A stretch of 64,000 nt of DNA from Enterobacter sp. Ag1 (lineage in GTDB: Bacteria; Pseudomonadota; Gammaproteobacteria; Enterobacterales; Enterobacteriaceae). The first letter of the stretch is position 1; every line of letters starts with the position of its first letter. A program made the position numbers and the translations under genes. Location of the stretch: positions 19,644 to 83,643 of the forward strand of contig AKXM01000030.1 in NCBI GenBank assembly GCA_000277545.1, in the 5' to 3' direction. Of this stretch, positions 1-8,654 are shown in pieces. The notes below the pieces were generated by a model that worked only from the letters and a program-made list of their open reading frames with translations, made no database searches and was not told the origin of the DNA.

Positions 1-7
1 ACCTGGC

Positions 8-940
8 CTAGTGCAGCTCTACGGCGTAGTTATCCACCGGGGTGATTTTCTTGATCAGCTTGTTATCAAACAGGAACTGTTCGTAGGCCTGGTAGCGGGC
101 GCGGTCGAGTTTAGCCGGGTCAGTTGCAAACAGCGGCAGGCTTGCCTGCCAGGCCTGCTTATTCAGCTCGGTATTCAGCTCCGCATGGGCTTTGGCAAAG
201 GCCTGCCAGGTTTCCTGCGGATGTGCCTGCAGGTACTCGTTGCCTTTTTTCAGCGCGGCGAAGAATTTTTTGATCTTCGGTTCATTCGCCGTTTTACGAT
301 TCGCCACAAAAATCAGCTCATCGTAGGCGGGGACGCCGTAGTCCTCGACGTTAAACACCACCGGGGGTTTACCCTGAAGCTTCAGCTCGATCGCTTCGAT
401 ATTGCGGTAGCCGCCGATCACCGCATCCACCTGGCCCGCCAGCAGGGCGCTGGTGAGCTGGAAGTTGACGTTGATGAGCTTCATCTCTTCCGGTTTGACG
501 TGCTCATGCTCAAGCAGGGTGGCAAGCGTCGCCTGCTCGATACCGCTGACGGAATAGCCGATTTTTTTGCCTTTAAGATCCGCTGGTGATTTGATGGTCT
601 GATCCAGCGTCATCACCGTATTCAGCGGGGTGTTAATCAGCGTCCCGACGCGCACCAGCGGCAGCCCCTGATCGGCAAAGAAATGCAGCTGTGGTTGGTA
701 GGTAATGGCCAGATCGGCCTGCCCGGCGGCAACCAGGCGCGGCGGCAACGCCGGGTCAGACGGCGGGATGATCTTCACGTCCAGCCCTTCGGCCTTAAAA
801 GCGCCAATTTGTTCGGCCACCATAATGGGCGCGTGATCGGGATTAATGTACCAGTCCAGCACCAGGGTCAGCTTTTCAGCGGCGGAGGCCTGAGCGGCAA
901 AGGCGGCGGTGAGCAGCAGGCCACACAGCGTTTTTTTCAT
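8..940 (-). CDS. thiY: ABC transporter substrate-binding protein, ThiY/NMT1-THI5 family
   Basis: 310 aa. An N-terminal signal peptide (hydrophobic stretch ending AAQASA) marks a periplasmic protein. The body is an NMT1/THI5-like solute-binding fold, with LVLDWYINPDHAPIMVAEQ near the N-terminus and a DLAITYQP segment, as in proteins binding pyrimidine precursors of thiamine (HMP or formylaminopyrimidine). It is the last gene of tenA-thiZ-thiX-thiY downstream of a TPP riboswitch, so a thiamine-precursor role is well supported by context. A purine-rich AAGGAAT lies just upstream of the ATG. The exact ligand is inference; related family members bind other small aromatic substrates. Confidence 0.85.
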   Translation of the reverse strand: MKKTLCGLLLTAAFAAQASAAEKLTLVLDWYINPDHAPIMVAEQIGAFKAEGLDVKIIPPSDPALPPRLVAAGQADLAITYQPQLHFFADQGLPLVRVGTLINTPLNTVMTLDQTIKSPADLKGKKIGYSVSGIEQATLATLLEHEHVKPEEMKLINVNFQLTSALLAGQVDAVIGGYRNIEAIELKLQGKPPVVFNVEDYGVPAYDELIFVANRKTANEPKIKKFFAALKKGNEYLQAHPQETWQAFAKAHAELNTELNKQAWQASLPLFATDPAKLDRARYQAYEQFLFDNKLIKKITPVDNYAVELH

Positions 941-965
941 CTTCTTAATTCCTTAATTAAGGCGG

Positions 966-1736
966 TTATTCGTTGTTTTCAGGCGACCAGACAATCAGCT
1001 GCCGCAGCAGGGCATCGACCGCCAGCCAAAGCAGAACGGTCATCAGGACTAAAATAAACAGCGCGGCAAAGCAGACGTCGGTTTGCATGCGGGCGTTGGC
1101 GTTCAGCATGACGTAGCCCAGCCCTTCGGCAGAGCCCACCCATTCGCCAATAATTGCCCCGATGGGGGCGACGGCGGCGGCCATGCGCAGCCCCGAGCCA
1201 AAAGCAGGCAGCGCCGCCATCAGCCGGACGTGCCTCAGCTGCGCCCAGCGTGAAGCCCCCATCGTGCGGGCCAGATCCAGATAGTCGTTATTCACCCGGC
1301 GCAGTCCGTCAAAGAACGACGACACCACCGGGAAGAAAATCACCAGCACCGCCATCGCCACCTTGGCGCTCATGCCAAAGCCGAACCACAGCACCAGCAG
1401 CGGTGCGAGGGCAAACACCGGGATTGCCTGACTGGTGAGTACCAGCGGCATCAGCCAGCGCTGGAGGCGGGGGGAAAACATCATGCCCAGCGCCAGGCCT
1501 GCACCGAGGAGTACGCCCAGAATTAGCCCGCTGATAATCTCTGAGGCGGTGACCAGCGTGTGCCAGGCGAGATAATCGCGGCCATCCCATAACACCAGTG
1601 CCACCGAAGCGGGAGAGGGCAAAAGAAAGGCGGGAATATTGCCGAGGGTAAGCAGATACCAAAGTAGCAGCAGCCCGGCAAAGACGGTCAGCCCGCGGCG
1701 CAGGCGTGTAGCAGGGGTGTCTGAAGTCAGCTTCAT
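966..1736 (-). CDS. thiX: ABC transporter permease, ThiX-type
   Basis: 256 aa inner-membrane permease of the BPD_transp_1 family, with about six hydrophobic segments. The cytoplasmic EAA loop is visible around ARTMGASRWAQLRHV, followed by the AAVAPIGAIIGEWVG segment typical of NitT/TauT/ThiX permeases. The start overlaps the stop of the ATPase gene by four bases, which indicates translational coupling. It should form the channel of the transporter with the ATPase upstream and the binding protein downstream. Substrate assignment rests on the TPP riboswitch and tenA in the same transcript. Confidence 0.85.
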   Translation of the reverse strand: MKLTSDTPATRLRRGLTVFAGLLLLWYLLTLGNIPAFLLPSPASVALVLWDGRDYLAWHTLVTASEIISGLILGVLLGAGLALGMMFSPRLQRWLMPLVLTSQAIPVFALAPLLVLWFGFGMSAKVAMAVLVIFFPVVSSFFDGLRRVNNDYLDLARTMGASRWAQLRHVRLMAALPAFGSGLRMAAAVAPIGAIIGEWVGSAEGLGYVMLNANARMQTDVCFAALFILVLMTVLLWLAVDALLRQLIVWSPENNE

Positions 1737-2473
1737 TCGGCGGCCCTGATCAACTGTTGCAGCAGCCCGGCCTGGCTTTGGAGTAGATCTACATCGTCCG
1801 GCGCGCGGGGCGGCTGCCCGGCAATAACATGCGTATCGTCGATGCCCGCAGGCCAGCGGGAGAGCACCAGCAGGCGGTGGCTGAGCCGACAGGCTTCCAT
1901 CGGATCGTGAGTGATCAGCAGCACGGTATTTTTTGCCAGCAGCCTGGCCGCCAGGTCCTGAATGGCCGTGCGGGTGATGGCATCCAGCGCCGAAAACGGC
2001 TCATCCATCAGCACTATCGGGCGCTTTTCGTAAAGCGTTCTGGCGATGGCGGCACGTTGCCTCATCCCGCCCGATAGCGAAGCTGGCAGGGCTTTGGCAT
2101 AGCCTGCCAGCCCGACCTGCTCAATCAAATGTTCCGTCCATTGTCTGTCGACCGCTTCACCACGCAGGCGAGCTCCGAGGGCCACGTTCTGCTCAATGCT
2201 GAGCCACGGGTAGAGCAAATCTTTCTGCCCCATCCAGGCGATACGCCCGGCAACCGGCAGACCGTCGCTGCAGGTCACGCTTCCGCCACTGGCCTGCGCC
2301 AGCCCGGCGATAATCTTTAGCAGGCTGGTTTTACCGGCCCCGCTCGCGCCCAGCAGGGCAACGAAGCTGCTGCCGGGAATATCAAAATTCAGCCGCTCAA
2401 AAATGGTCTGCTGGCCAAAGCGCAGGCTGAGATCGCGCACCTGAATGCCCGGCGAAGTCGCGCTGTCGGTCAT
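1733..2473 (-). CDS. thiZ: ABC transporter ATP-binding protein, ThiZ-type
   Basis: 246 aa ABC ATPase of the nitrate/sulfonate/thiamine-precursor class. Walker A is GASGAGKTS, the signature is LSGGMRQR, and Walker B is IVLMDEPFSALD followed by a D-loop and the H-loop LLITHDPMEA. It energises the permease encoded immediately downstream. Its start overlaps the tenA stop by four bases, so tenA, thiZ and thiX are translationally coupled. The ATPase class alone would fit taurine or nitrate importers; the riboswitch and tenA favour thiamine-precursor import. Confidence 0.87.
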   Translation of the reverse strand: MTDSATSPGIQVRDLSLRFGQQTIFERLNFDIPGSSFVALLGASGAGKTSLLKIIAGLAQASGGSVTCSDGLPVAGRIAWMGQKDLLYPWLSIEQNVALGARLRGEAVDRQWTEHLIEQVGLAGYAKALPASLSGGMRQRAAIARTLYEKRPIVLMDEPFSALDAITRTAIQDLAARLLAKNTVLLITHDPMEACRLSHRLLVLSRWPAGIDDTHVIAGQPPRAPDDVDLLQSQAGLLQQLIRAAE

Positions 2474-3150
2474 GAGGCATTCAGCCCCATCTGCCAGAAC
2501 GCGGATTCAAGCTGCGTCGCGGTGGTAAAAATCTGTGATAGCTCTGAGAAGCGGCTTTCCGCGCCACGCTGGTGGCCTACGTTTTCGAGCAACTGCACAG
2601 CGGCCCGCACGCCGGTGAGGTAGCCTTCATCGCCATAGTTACGGATCCAGTTCGCGTAGGGATTGCCTGCCATCACCGTGTCGGGGCTATGCAGCAGGCC
2701 AAGGCCGATTTCTGCATATCCGGCCACGCAGGGCAGCAGCGCAGCCAGCAGATCGAGCGCGTCGCCTGAATGGCCAATATCCAGCACGTAACGGGTGTAA
2801 TTCATGGTTTCTGGCGCTTCCGCCTCGGCCACTATTTGCGCTTCGTCCAGGCCCCAGCTTCGACAGTAAGCCACATGGAGCGGCAGCTCGGAGACAATGG
2901 CATTCAGCGATGCGGTTGCGGTGCGCATTTCCGGCAGCGTGCGAAGCTTGCTGACCAGCAGGGCGTAGGCGCGGGCAAAATGAATCAGGAAAAGATAATC
3001 CTGGGTCAGATAGCGCTTGAATGCGGCTTCAGGCAGCGTGCCGACAGCAAGCTGCTGCAGAAAAGGGTGATCGACGTAATCCTGCCAGTGCTGGCCGGCC
3101 TGCTCGCGCAGTCGTCCGTAAAGACCGTTTTCGAAAAGTGGGGTGTACAT
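2470..3150 (-). CDS. tenA: TenA-family aminopyrimidine aminohydrolase / thiaminase II
   Basis: 226 aa, the usual TenA length. Family members hydrolyse aminomethyl- or formylaminomethyl-pyrimidines derived from degraded thiamine to HMP, which re-enters thiamine synthesis. Expected active-site residues are present: Asp51 in QDYLF, Cys141 in LLPCVAGYAEIG, and a C-terminal Glu215 in ESAFWQ. This is the Cys-type subfamily (TenA_C). It is the first gene after the TPP riboswitch and is preceded by a strong AGGAGG at a short spacing from the ATG, a site the riboswitch could sequester. It heads a four-gene transcript with the ABC importer, matching a pyrimidine salvage role. Confidence 0.92.
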   Translation of the reverse strand: MYTPLFENGLYGRLREQAGQHWQDYVDHPFLQQLAVGTLPEAAFKRYLTQDYLFLIHFARAYALLVSKLRTLPEMRTATASLNAIVSELPLHVAYCRSWGLDEAQIVAEAEAPETMNYTRYVLDIGHSGDALDLLAALLPCVAGYAEIGLGLLHSPDTVMAGNPYANWIRNYGDEGYLTGVRAAVQLLENVGHQRGAESRFSELSQIFTTATQLESAFWQMGLNAS

Positions 3151-3223
3151 GGGACCTCCTGGGTAAGTGGAGATCCGGGCGCGCAGAGGTATGAACAGAC
3201 AATAACAGAGCTGTGATTGCCGA

Positions 3224-3304
3224 CCGTCCCTTCGCTGGCATGACCCAGATCAGGTTCAAAGGGTTCGGCTTACGCCATCTCAGCCCATACAGGACACCCC
3301 TCGG
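3224..3304 (-). promoter_or_regulatory. TPP riboswitch (THI element)
   Basis: Read on the minus strand, the two conserved TPP-aptamer blocks are present: the CTGAGAT segment, and the CTGATCTGGGTCATGC segment followed by CAGCGAAGGGA. The flanking P1 strands are GAGGGGTG-like and GAAGGGAC-like. It ends about 75 nt before tenA, whose Shine-Dalgarno is strong, so either translational or transcriptional control is possible. It explains co-regulation of tenA-thiZXY by thiamine pyrophosphate. Confidence 0.96.
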
Positions 3305-3474
3305 AGGTGCCTGTTATACGACATTTACTTTTTGATTACAATCGCCGGGCGCTGTGTCTGATCTTGCTGAAAGCGACGATCCGTTTAGTGCGGTATCGCA
3401 ATATTTTGCTGGCACACGGGGCGGGAATTTTGTCACTGTAGGCCGGTTACCTACGAGTCTAAGGATGATATCCG

Positions 3475-4497
3475 ATGAAAAAGATTGGCTTTCTCTCGTT
3501 TGGCCACTGGTCGCCTGCCGCCCAGTCCGGCACGCGCTCTGCGGCGGATACGCTGCTGCAGTCCATCGATCTTGCCGTTGCTGCAGAAGAGCTTGGCGCG
3601 GACGGCGCTTACTTCCGCGTGCACCATTTTGCTCGTCAGCTAAGCTCGCCTTTCCCGCTGCTGGCGGCCATTGGGGCAAAAACTAAACGTATTGAAATCG
3701 GCACCGGCGTGATCGATATGCGCTATGAAAACCCGCTTTACATGGTGGAAGATGCGGGCGCCGCGGACTTGATTGCCGGGGGCCGCCTGCAGCTTGGAAT
3801 CAGCCGTGGCTCGCCGGAGCAGGTGATCGACGGCTGGCGCTATTTTGGCTATGTGCCGGGCGAAGGAGAGACCGAAGCCGATATGGCGCGCCGTCATACC
3901 GAAGTGTTCCTCGAGGCGCTGAAAGGGGACGGTTTTGCCGAACCTAACCCGCAGCCGATGTTTCCTAATCCGCCGGGGTTGCTGCGTCTGGAGCCGTTTT
4001 CTGCCGGGCTGCGGGAGCGAATCTGGTGGGGAGCCAGCTCCAACGCGACCTCGGAGTGGGCCGCGAAGTTAGGGATGAACCTGCAAAGCTCCACGCTGAA
4101 AACCGATGAATCCGGCGAGCCGTTTCATATCCAGCAGGCGAAGCAAATCCGTGCTTATCGGGCCGCGTGGAAAGAGGCGGGCCATACGCGTGAGCCGCGC
4201 GTTTCCGTCAGCCGCAGCATCTTCGCGTTAATGGACCAGCGCGACCGCAACTACTTCGGCGGCAGCGGCAAAGAAGGCGATCAGGTTGGCTACATCGAGC
4301 CACAAACCCGGGCCATTTTCGGCCGCAGCTATGCCGCTGAACCGGAACTGCTCATTAAGCAACTGGCGCAGGATGAAGCGATTGCTGAAGCCGACACGCT
4401 GCTGTTAACCGTGCCAAACCAGCTGGGCGTGGATTATAACGCGCACGTCATCGAATCTATTCTGAAGCACGTTGCACCAGAGTTGGGCTGGCGCTAA
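3475..4497 (+). CDS. LLM-class flavin-dependent oxidoreductase (luciferase-like monooxygenase)
   Basis: 340 aa, bacterial-luciferase-like (PF00296) TIM-barrel fold. Family signatures visible are AEELGADGAYFRVHHFARQ near residues 38-56, TKRIEIGTGVIDMRYENP near residues 75-92, and GRLQLGISRGSPEQVIDGW. These enzymes use FMNH2 and O2 to oxidise an organic substrate, and several use an external flavin reductase, which is not encoded here. An AAGGA lies upstream of the ATG. The DUF1349 gene follows after 24 bp and is probably co-transcribed. The gene diverges from the riboswitch-controlled thiamine operon. The substrate cannot be told from sequence. Confidence 0.82.
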   Translation: MKKIGFLSFGHWSPAAQSGTRSAADTLLQSIDLAVAAEELGADGAYFRVHHFARQLSSPFPLLAAIGAKTKRIEIGTGVIDMRYENPLYMVEDAGAADLIAGGRLQLGISRGSPEQVIDGWRYFGYVPGEGETEADMARRHTEVFLEALKGDGFAEPNPQPMFPNPPGLLRLEPFSAGLRERIWWGASSNATSEWAAKLGMNLQSSTLKTDESGEPFHIQQAKQIRAYRAAWKEAGHTREPRVSVSRSIFALMDQRDRNYFGGSGKEGDQVGYIEPQTRAIFGRSYAAEPELLIKQLAQDEAIAEADTLLLTVPNQLGVDYNAHVIESILKHVAPELGWR

Positions 4498-4521
4498 ATA
4501 AAACAGGGAAAAGGTCATGCT

Positions 4522-5097
4522 ATGAGCGAGGATTTTTACTGGATTAATGAGCCAAAAGTCTGGCAAGAAGGCGACGGCGGGCTGACGGTTGTCACCGATG
4601 AACAAACCGACTTCTGGCGCAAAACATGGTACGGGTTTGAGCGTTTCTCCGGCCATTTTTATGGCTGCATCGTGCGGGGGGATTTTACTTTCCAGGTGAA
4701 GGTCAAAGCTGAATTTAGCGCACTCTACGACCAGGCCGGCATCATGCTGCTGGGGGATGAATCCCACTGGCTAAAAGCGGGCATCGAGTTTAACGACGAC
4801 GCGCCTGCTATTGGCAGCGTGCTGACGCAGGGCCATTCCGACTGGGCAACCGGCGTCTTTCCCGGTCAAGCAAATCTGTTCTGGATGCGCCTGACCCGAA
4901 AAGGGGACAGCCTGCGGCTGCAGTATTCCGTTGACGGCAAAAGCTGGCCGCTGCTGAGACTGGCGCATTTCCCCGGATTCGACGCATGCAGGGTAGGCGT
5001 GATGTGCTGCACCCCGCAGCGTGGCGGGCTGGCGGTGAACTTCGAAGAAATGATGCTGAGTGCCGCGCTGGATAAAGGACTGCACGATTTAAGTTAA
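4522..5097 (+). CDS. DUF1349 domain-containing protein
   Basis: 191 aa single-domain DUF1349 protein (PF07081), a beta-sandwich family related to concanavalin-like lectin/glucanase folds. The order of conserved blocks is typical: FWRKTWYGF, GDFTFQVKVKAEF, YDQAGIMLL, HWLKAGIEF, then a C-terminal RVGVMCCTPQRGG. No signal peptide is visible, so it is probably cytoplasmic. Molecular function is unknown. It is transcribed just behind the luciferase-like monooxygenase. A GC-rich inverted repeat (arms 5120-5128 and 5152-5160) follows it and could end this transcript, though no U-tract is seen. Confidence 0.75.
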   Translation: MSEDFYWINEPKVWQEGDGGLTVVTDEQTDFWRKTWYGFERFSGHFYGCIVRGDFTFQVKVKAEFSALYDQAGIMLLGDESHWLKAGIEFNDDAPAIGSVLTQGHSDWATGVFPGQANLFWMRLTRKGDSLRLQYSVDGKSWPLLRLAHFPGFDACRVGVMCCTPQRGGLAVNFEEMMLSAALDKGLHDLS

Positions 5098-5289
5098 TCA
5101 GCCGTTTAGTCGGGCGGCGCCCCGCCAGACATTTGCCAGGCAGGGTTTCTCCTGGCGGGGACAAAGCCGGTAAAGGGGCAAATGTTTTTCCGTTGGGCAT
5201 TGAAAATAAAGTGCAAACGCTTCGCGCTTCATTCAGCCCGGTATAATTCGTAGTATATTGTGAGTATTGATGGTTATCAGGTGCTCTTC

Positions 5290-6018
5290 ATGTCTTACTC
5301 CATCGGCGAATTTGCCCGGCTCTGCGGGATAAACGCCACCACGCTCCGTGCCTGGCAGCGTCGTTACGGCCTGCTCAAGCCGATGCGAACCGATGGCGGT
5401 CATCGGCAGTACAGCGACGAAGATATCCAGCAGGCGCTTAACATTCTCGACTGGGTGAAAAAAGGGGTGCCGGTCAGCCAGGTTAAGCCGCTGCTGGCCC
5501 GGCCTGAAATGCGCCGGGCGAACAACTGGCTTGGCCTGCAGGAGAGTATGTTGCAGCGGCTGAATGAGGGGAAAATCGAATCTCTTCGCCAGCTTCTCTA
5601 CGATGCAGGCCGGGAATATCCGCGCGCGGAACTGGTGACGGAAGTGTTGCGCCCGCTGCGCAGTAAAGTCTCGGCTAACGTACCGGCCATCATGACCCTG
5701 CGCGAAATTCTCGACGGCATCATTATCGCCTACACCTCGTTTTGCCTTGAAGGGGATAAAAGAGCGCCCGGTGACAACTGCCTGATTACCGGCTGGCATC
5801 TGAGTGACCCCTGCGAAATCTGGCTGGAGGCGCTCAGGCGAACCGGCCAGGGACACCGCATCGACGTGCTTCCCGTTCCGCCTGCCGTCCTGGCCCCGGA
5901 AATCTTTCCCGATCGAAAATGGCTGCTGGTCACCTCCGGTAAGCTGACGGCGACACGTAAAAAGCAGCTTGAACTCTGGCAGCAGCAGGGTGCTATGTTC
6001 GAGGTCATTCCCCTCTAG
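5290..6018 (+). CDS. MerR-family transcriptional regulator, MlrA/BluR-like
   Basis: 242 aa from the ATG at 5290, which aligns with E. coli MlrA (243 aa). A GTG 30 bp upstream is possible but less likely. The N-terminal winged helix has the MerR hallmark SIGEFARLCGINATTLRAWQ and the RRYGLLKPMRTDGGHRQY motif almost identical to MlrA and BluR. The C-terminal 170 residues resemble MlrA's degenerate B12-binding-like domain. No cobalamin motif (DxHxxG) is obvious, so light sensing through B12 is not supported. A palindrome with MlrA-box geometry lies 149-184 bp after its stop, before the eight-gene lipid operon in the same orientation, making this the probable regulator. A TATAAT at 5242 may be its -10 element. 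Confidence 0.85.
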   Translation: MSYSIGEFARLCGINATTLRAWQRRYGLLKPMRTDGGHRQYSDEDIQQALNILDWVKKGVPVSQVKPLLARPEMRRANNWLGLQESMLQRLNEGKIESLRQLLYDAGREYPRAELVTEVLRPLRSKVSANVPAIMTLREILDGIIIAYTSFCLEGDKRAPGDNCLITGWHLSDPCEIWLEALRRTGQGHRIDVLPVPPAVLAPEIFPDRKWLLVTSGKLTATRKKQLELWQQQGAMFEVIPL

Positions 6019-6166
6019 GCTCGTTTTCCCCTCCACAATATCCTCCTCCAGCGGCCCGCTGAAAACGCGGTGGGCCGAGCTGTGCTATCAAAAAATGAAA
6101 ATCTACCGCATCGTTTAACTTTTTGTAAATAATTGAAATTGTTAATTTTTTAAAAATATCACAATC

Positions 6167-6202
6167 AAAACTTGGACAAATATAAGTATTTGTGCAAGTT
6201 TT
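6167..6202. promoter_or_regulatory. Palindromic operator, MlrA-box-like, upstream of lipid operon
   Basis: A 36-bp near-perfect inverted repeat: left arm AAAACTTGGACA, 12-bp spacer, right arm TGTGCAAGTTTT. The reported E. coli MlrA box is AAAATTGTACA, 12 bp, TGTACAATTTT, so arms and spacing agree closely. The surroundings are AT-rich and the site lies 45 bp before the operon's first gene. Inference: operator bound by the MerR-type protein encoded just upstream. Confidence 0.7.
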
Positions 6203-6246
6203 AATTATACGATAACGTTAGGTGCTTCACCGCGAGGGTGAAACTC

Positions 6247-6681
6247 ATGGGCACAACGCCAACCGCCATTCATCGCTTTGTTGATTATTACGCCGGGCTG
6301 GACAAGCAGTCGCCCTCGGCGCTGGCCGGGCTTTACGCCTCCGATGCCATACTCATCGATCCGTTTGGCGAGCATCGCGGGTTGCCTGAGATCCAGCGCT
6401 ACTTCGCCCACCTGCTGGCCAGCGTGGTGTACTGCCGTTTTGCTATCGATCCCCCGCTATATGATGAGGCGCGTTTTGCCGTCGGTTGGACAATGCACTG
6501 GTCTCACCCGAAGGTCTCCGGTGGAAAAGGGCTGTCCTTGCCTGGCTGTTCGGTGGTTGATCTCAAGAACGACCTGATTATTCGCCAGCGCGACTACTAC
6601 GATGCCGGAGAAATGCTGTACGAACATCTGCCCCTGCTGGGTTGGGCGGTTCGCAGCGTGAAAAGAAGGGTGCGCCCATGA
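6247..6681 (+). CDS. NTF2-like / SnoaL-type protein
   Basis: 144 aa NTF2-like (SnoaL) alpha+beta protein. Pattern: an N-terminal helix FVDYYAGLDKQSPSALAGLY, the typical DAILIDPFGEHRG strand-turn, then paired strands FAVGWTMHW and GCSVVDLKNDLIIRQRDYYDAGEMLYE. The ATG at 6247 has AGGGTG six bases upstream; a GTG at 6238 is a weaker alternative. It is the first gene of the operon after the palindromic operator and ends with an ATGA overlap into the SDR gene. Proteins of this type recur at the head of equivalent SDR/FAD/DUF1365/CFA clusters in other proteobacteria. Function there is unknown; a ligand-binding or isomerase role is possible. Confidence 0.75.
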   Translation: MGTTPTAIHRFVDYYAGLDKQSPSALAGLYASDAILIDPFGEHRGLPEIQRYFAHLLASVVYCRFAIDPPLYDEARFAVGWTMHWSHPKVSGGKGLSLPGCSVVDLKNDLIIRQRDYYDAGEMLYEHLPLLGWAVRSVKRRVRP

Positions 6682-7397
6682 TGACTGTCCTTATTACGGG
6701 CGCAAGCTCCGGCATCGGCGCCGGGCTGGCAAAATCCTGGGCCGATGAGGGCCATCGCGTCATTGCCTGCGGCAGAGATGCGGCGCGGCTGGCAACCTTG
6801 CAGCAGCACAGTTCAAACATCGCGGTACGCCAGTTCGATATGACCGACCGGGATGCCAGCCGCGAAGCGCTGGCCGACTGCCGGGCGGATCTGGTTATCC
6901 TTTGCGCGGGAACCTGTGAGTATCTGGATCACGGCCAGGTGGATGCCGCGCTGGTTGAGCGGTTGATGGCGACCAATTTTCTTGGGCCGGTCAACTGCCT
7001 GGCCGCGCTTCAACCTCGGCTTGTTGCCGGCAACCGCGTCGTGCTGGTCAGTTCGATGGCCCACTGGTTGCCATTTCCACGGGCAGAAGCCTATGGCGCT
7101 TCGAAAGCCGCGCTGACCTGGTTTGCCAATAGCCTGCGCCTGGACTGGGAGCCGAAAGGGATTGCCGTCACGGTGGTTTCACCGGGCTTTGTGGACACAC
7201 CGTTAACTCAAAAAAACGATTTTTCCATGCCTGGCCGGGTAAGCGTTGATGCTGCGGTGAGGGCGATTCGCCGTGGCCTGGCTAAAGGCCGCGATGACAT
7301 TGCTTTCCCGACGGGATTCGGCCTGGTGATGCGCCTGCTGGCGGGGTTACCCGTAGGTCTACAGCGCCTCTTTTTGCGCAGGATGGTTCGCGCATGA
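6678..7397 (+). CDS. Short-chain dehydrogenase/reductase (SDR)
   Basis: 239 aa classical SDR. The cofactor-binding TGASSGIGAG lies at the N-terminus, LCAG is in the NAG position, and the active-site SSMAHW...YGASKAAL segment carries the catalytic Ser, Tyr and Lys. ATG 6678 overlaps the previous stop (ATGA), with AAGGG at seven bases. It should be a cytosolic NAD(P)-dependent oxidoreductase acting in the same lipid pathway as its neighbours. The substrate is unknown. Confidence 0.85.
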   Translation: MMTVLITGASSGIGAGLAKSWADEGHRVIACGRDAARLATLQQHSSNIAVRQFDMTDRDASREALADCRADLVILCAGTCEYLDHGQVDAALVERLMATNFLGPVNCLAALQPRLVAGNRVVLVSSMAHWLPFPRAEAYGASKAALTWFANSLRLDWEPKGIAVTVVSPGFVDTPLTQKNDFSMPGRVSVDAAVRAIRRGLAKGRDDIAFPTGFGLVMRLLAGLPVGLQRLFLRRMVRA

Positions 7398-8653
7398 ACA
7401 TCGCTATTATCGGCGGCGGTATCGCCGGGCTGACCTGCGCCTGGCGGCTCGCCGGACATCATCAGGTCACCCTCTTTGAGGCGGGTTCCAGCGTGGGAGG
7501 CCACACTGCCACCGTGGATGTTGCTACGCCGCAGGGAACCTATGCCATAGACACCGGGTTTATTGTCTATAACGACAGGACTTATCCGCGGTTTATGGGC
7601 CTGCTGAGCGAGCTTGGCATCCGTGGGCAAAAAACGCAGATGAGTTTTTCGGTGCATAACCCGCAAAACGGGCTGGAATATAACGGCCACACATTTAGCT
7701 CGCTGTTCGCCCAGCGTCGCAACCTTTTTAACCCGTCATTTTGGGGACTGTTAAAAGAGATTGTCCGTTTTAACCGGCAGGCAAAAGCCGCGCTGGCGGG
7801 AGAGATTGATGCCCTGGCGACGTTGCAGGATTTCCTTGCTCAGCAGCAGTTCAGCGCCTTTTTTGCACGTCACTACATTTTGCCCATGGGGGCTGCTATC
7901 TGGTCCTCGTCGCTGGAAGAGATGCGCCGTTTTCCTCTGGCGCTGTTTCTGCGCTTCTTTGAGCACCATGGCCTGCTGGATATTACTCAGCGTCCCCAGT
8001 GGTACGTGGTACCCGGTGGTTCTCGGGAATACATCCGGGCGATGCTGGCACAGCTGGGTGAAAGGCTGACCGTGCATCTCAACTCGCCGGTGCAGTGCGT
8101 TGTCCGTCATCATGACGGCGTTAACATCCAACTGGAACACGCAAGCCAGGCGTTCGATCAGGTGATTTTTGCCTGCCACTCGGCTCAGGCGCTGGCGATG
8201 ATTGAGCACCCCACTCAGGCCGAGCACGAAGTGTTGGGCGATATTGGCTGGCAGCGTAACGAGGTGGTGTTACACAGCGATCGCCGCTGGCTGCCGGTGC
8301 GCGAACGCGCCTGGGCAAGCTGGAACTATCGCTTGAGTTCGCAGGAGCGGGCCAGCGCCTGCGTCACTTACAACATGAACATTCTGCAAGGGTTGCCGAA
8401 AGAAGCGCCGCTGTTTTGCGTGACGCTTAACCCGGAAACGCCCATCGATTCCCGCTTCGTCTGGCAGCGGTTTGTTTATGAGCACCCGCTCTTTAACCCT
8501 CAAAGCTGGCGTGCGCAGGCGCGTCGCGGCGAGATTAACGGCCACCAGCGAAGCTGGTTCTGTGGTGCCTACTGGTACAACGGTTTTCATGAAGATGGCG
8601 TGCACAGTGCGCTGGATGTGGTGCAAGGCATTGCGGCCGGAGGAGGGCAATAA
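7394..8653 (+). CDS. FAD-dependent oxidoreductase (amine-oxidase/desaturase-like, UFA cluster type)
   Basis: 419 aa flavoprotein with an N-terminal Rossmann motif IIGGGIAGLTCAWRL and the second glycine-rich stretch VGGHTATVDV typical of amine-oxidase/phytoene-desaturase-like enzymes. Homologues sit next to DUF1365 and CFA-like genes in many proteobacteria. In alphaproteobacteria, genes of this kind belong to singlet-oxygen (RpoE/ChrR) regulons and are linked to methylated and furan fatty acids. A role as fatty-acyl dehydrogenase is therefore plausible but inferred. Coupled to the SDR by an ATGA overlap. Confidence 0.82.
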   Translation: MNIAIIGGGIAGLTCAWRLAGHHQVTLFEAGSSVGGHTATVDVATPQGTYAIDTGFIVYNDRTYPRFMGLLSELGIRGQKTQMSFSVHNPQNGLEYNGHTFSSLFAQRRNLFNPSFWGLLKEIVRFNRQAKAALAGEIDALATLQDFLAQQQFSAFFARHYILPMGAAIWSSSLEEMRRFPLALFLRFFEHHGLLDITQRPQWYVVPGGSREYIRAMLAQLGERLTVHLNSPVQCVVRHHDGVNIQLEHASQAFDQVIFACHSAQALAMIEHPTQAEHEVLGDIGWQRNEVVLHSDRRWLPVRERAWASWNYRLSSQERASACVTYNMNILQGLPKEAPLFCVTLNPETPIDSRFVWQRFVYEHPLFNPQSWRAQARRGEINGHQRSWFCGAYWYNGFHEDGVHSALDVVQGIAAGGGQ

Positions 8654-8654
8654 G

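Noticed and set aside
5290..6018. B12-dependent photoreceptor (CarH/LitR type) identity for the MerR regulator
   Set aside because: No DxHxxG cobalamin-binding motif is visible and the protein aligns better with MlrA.
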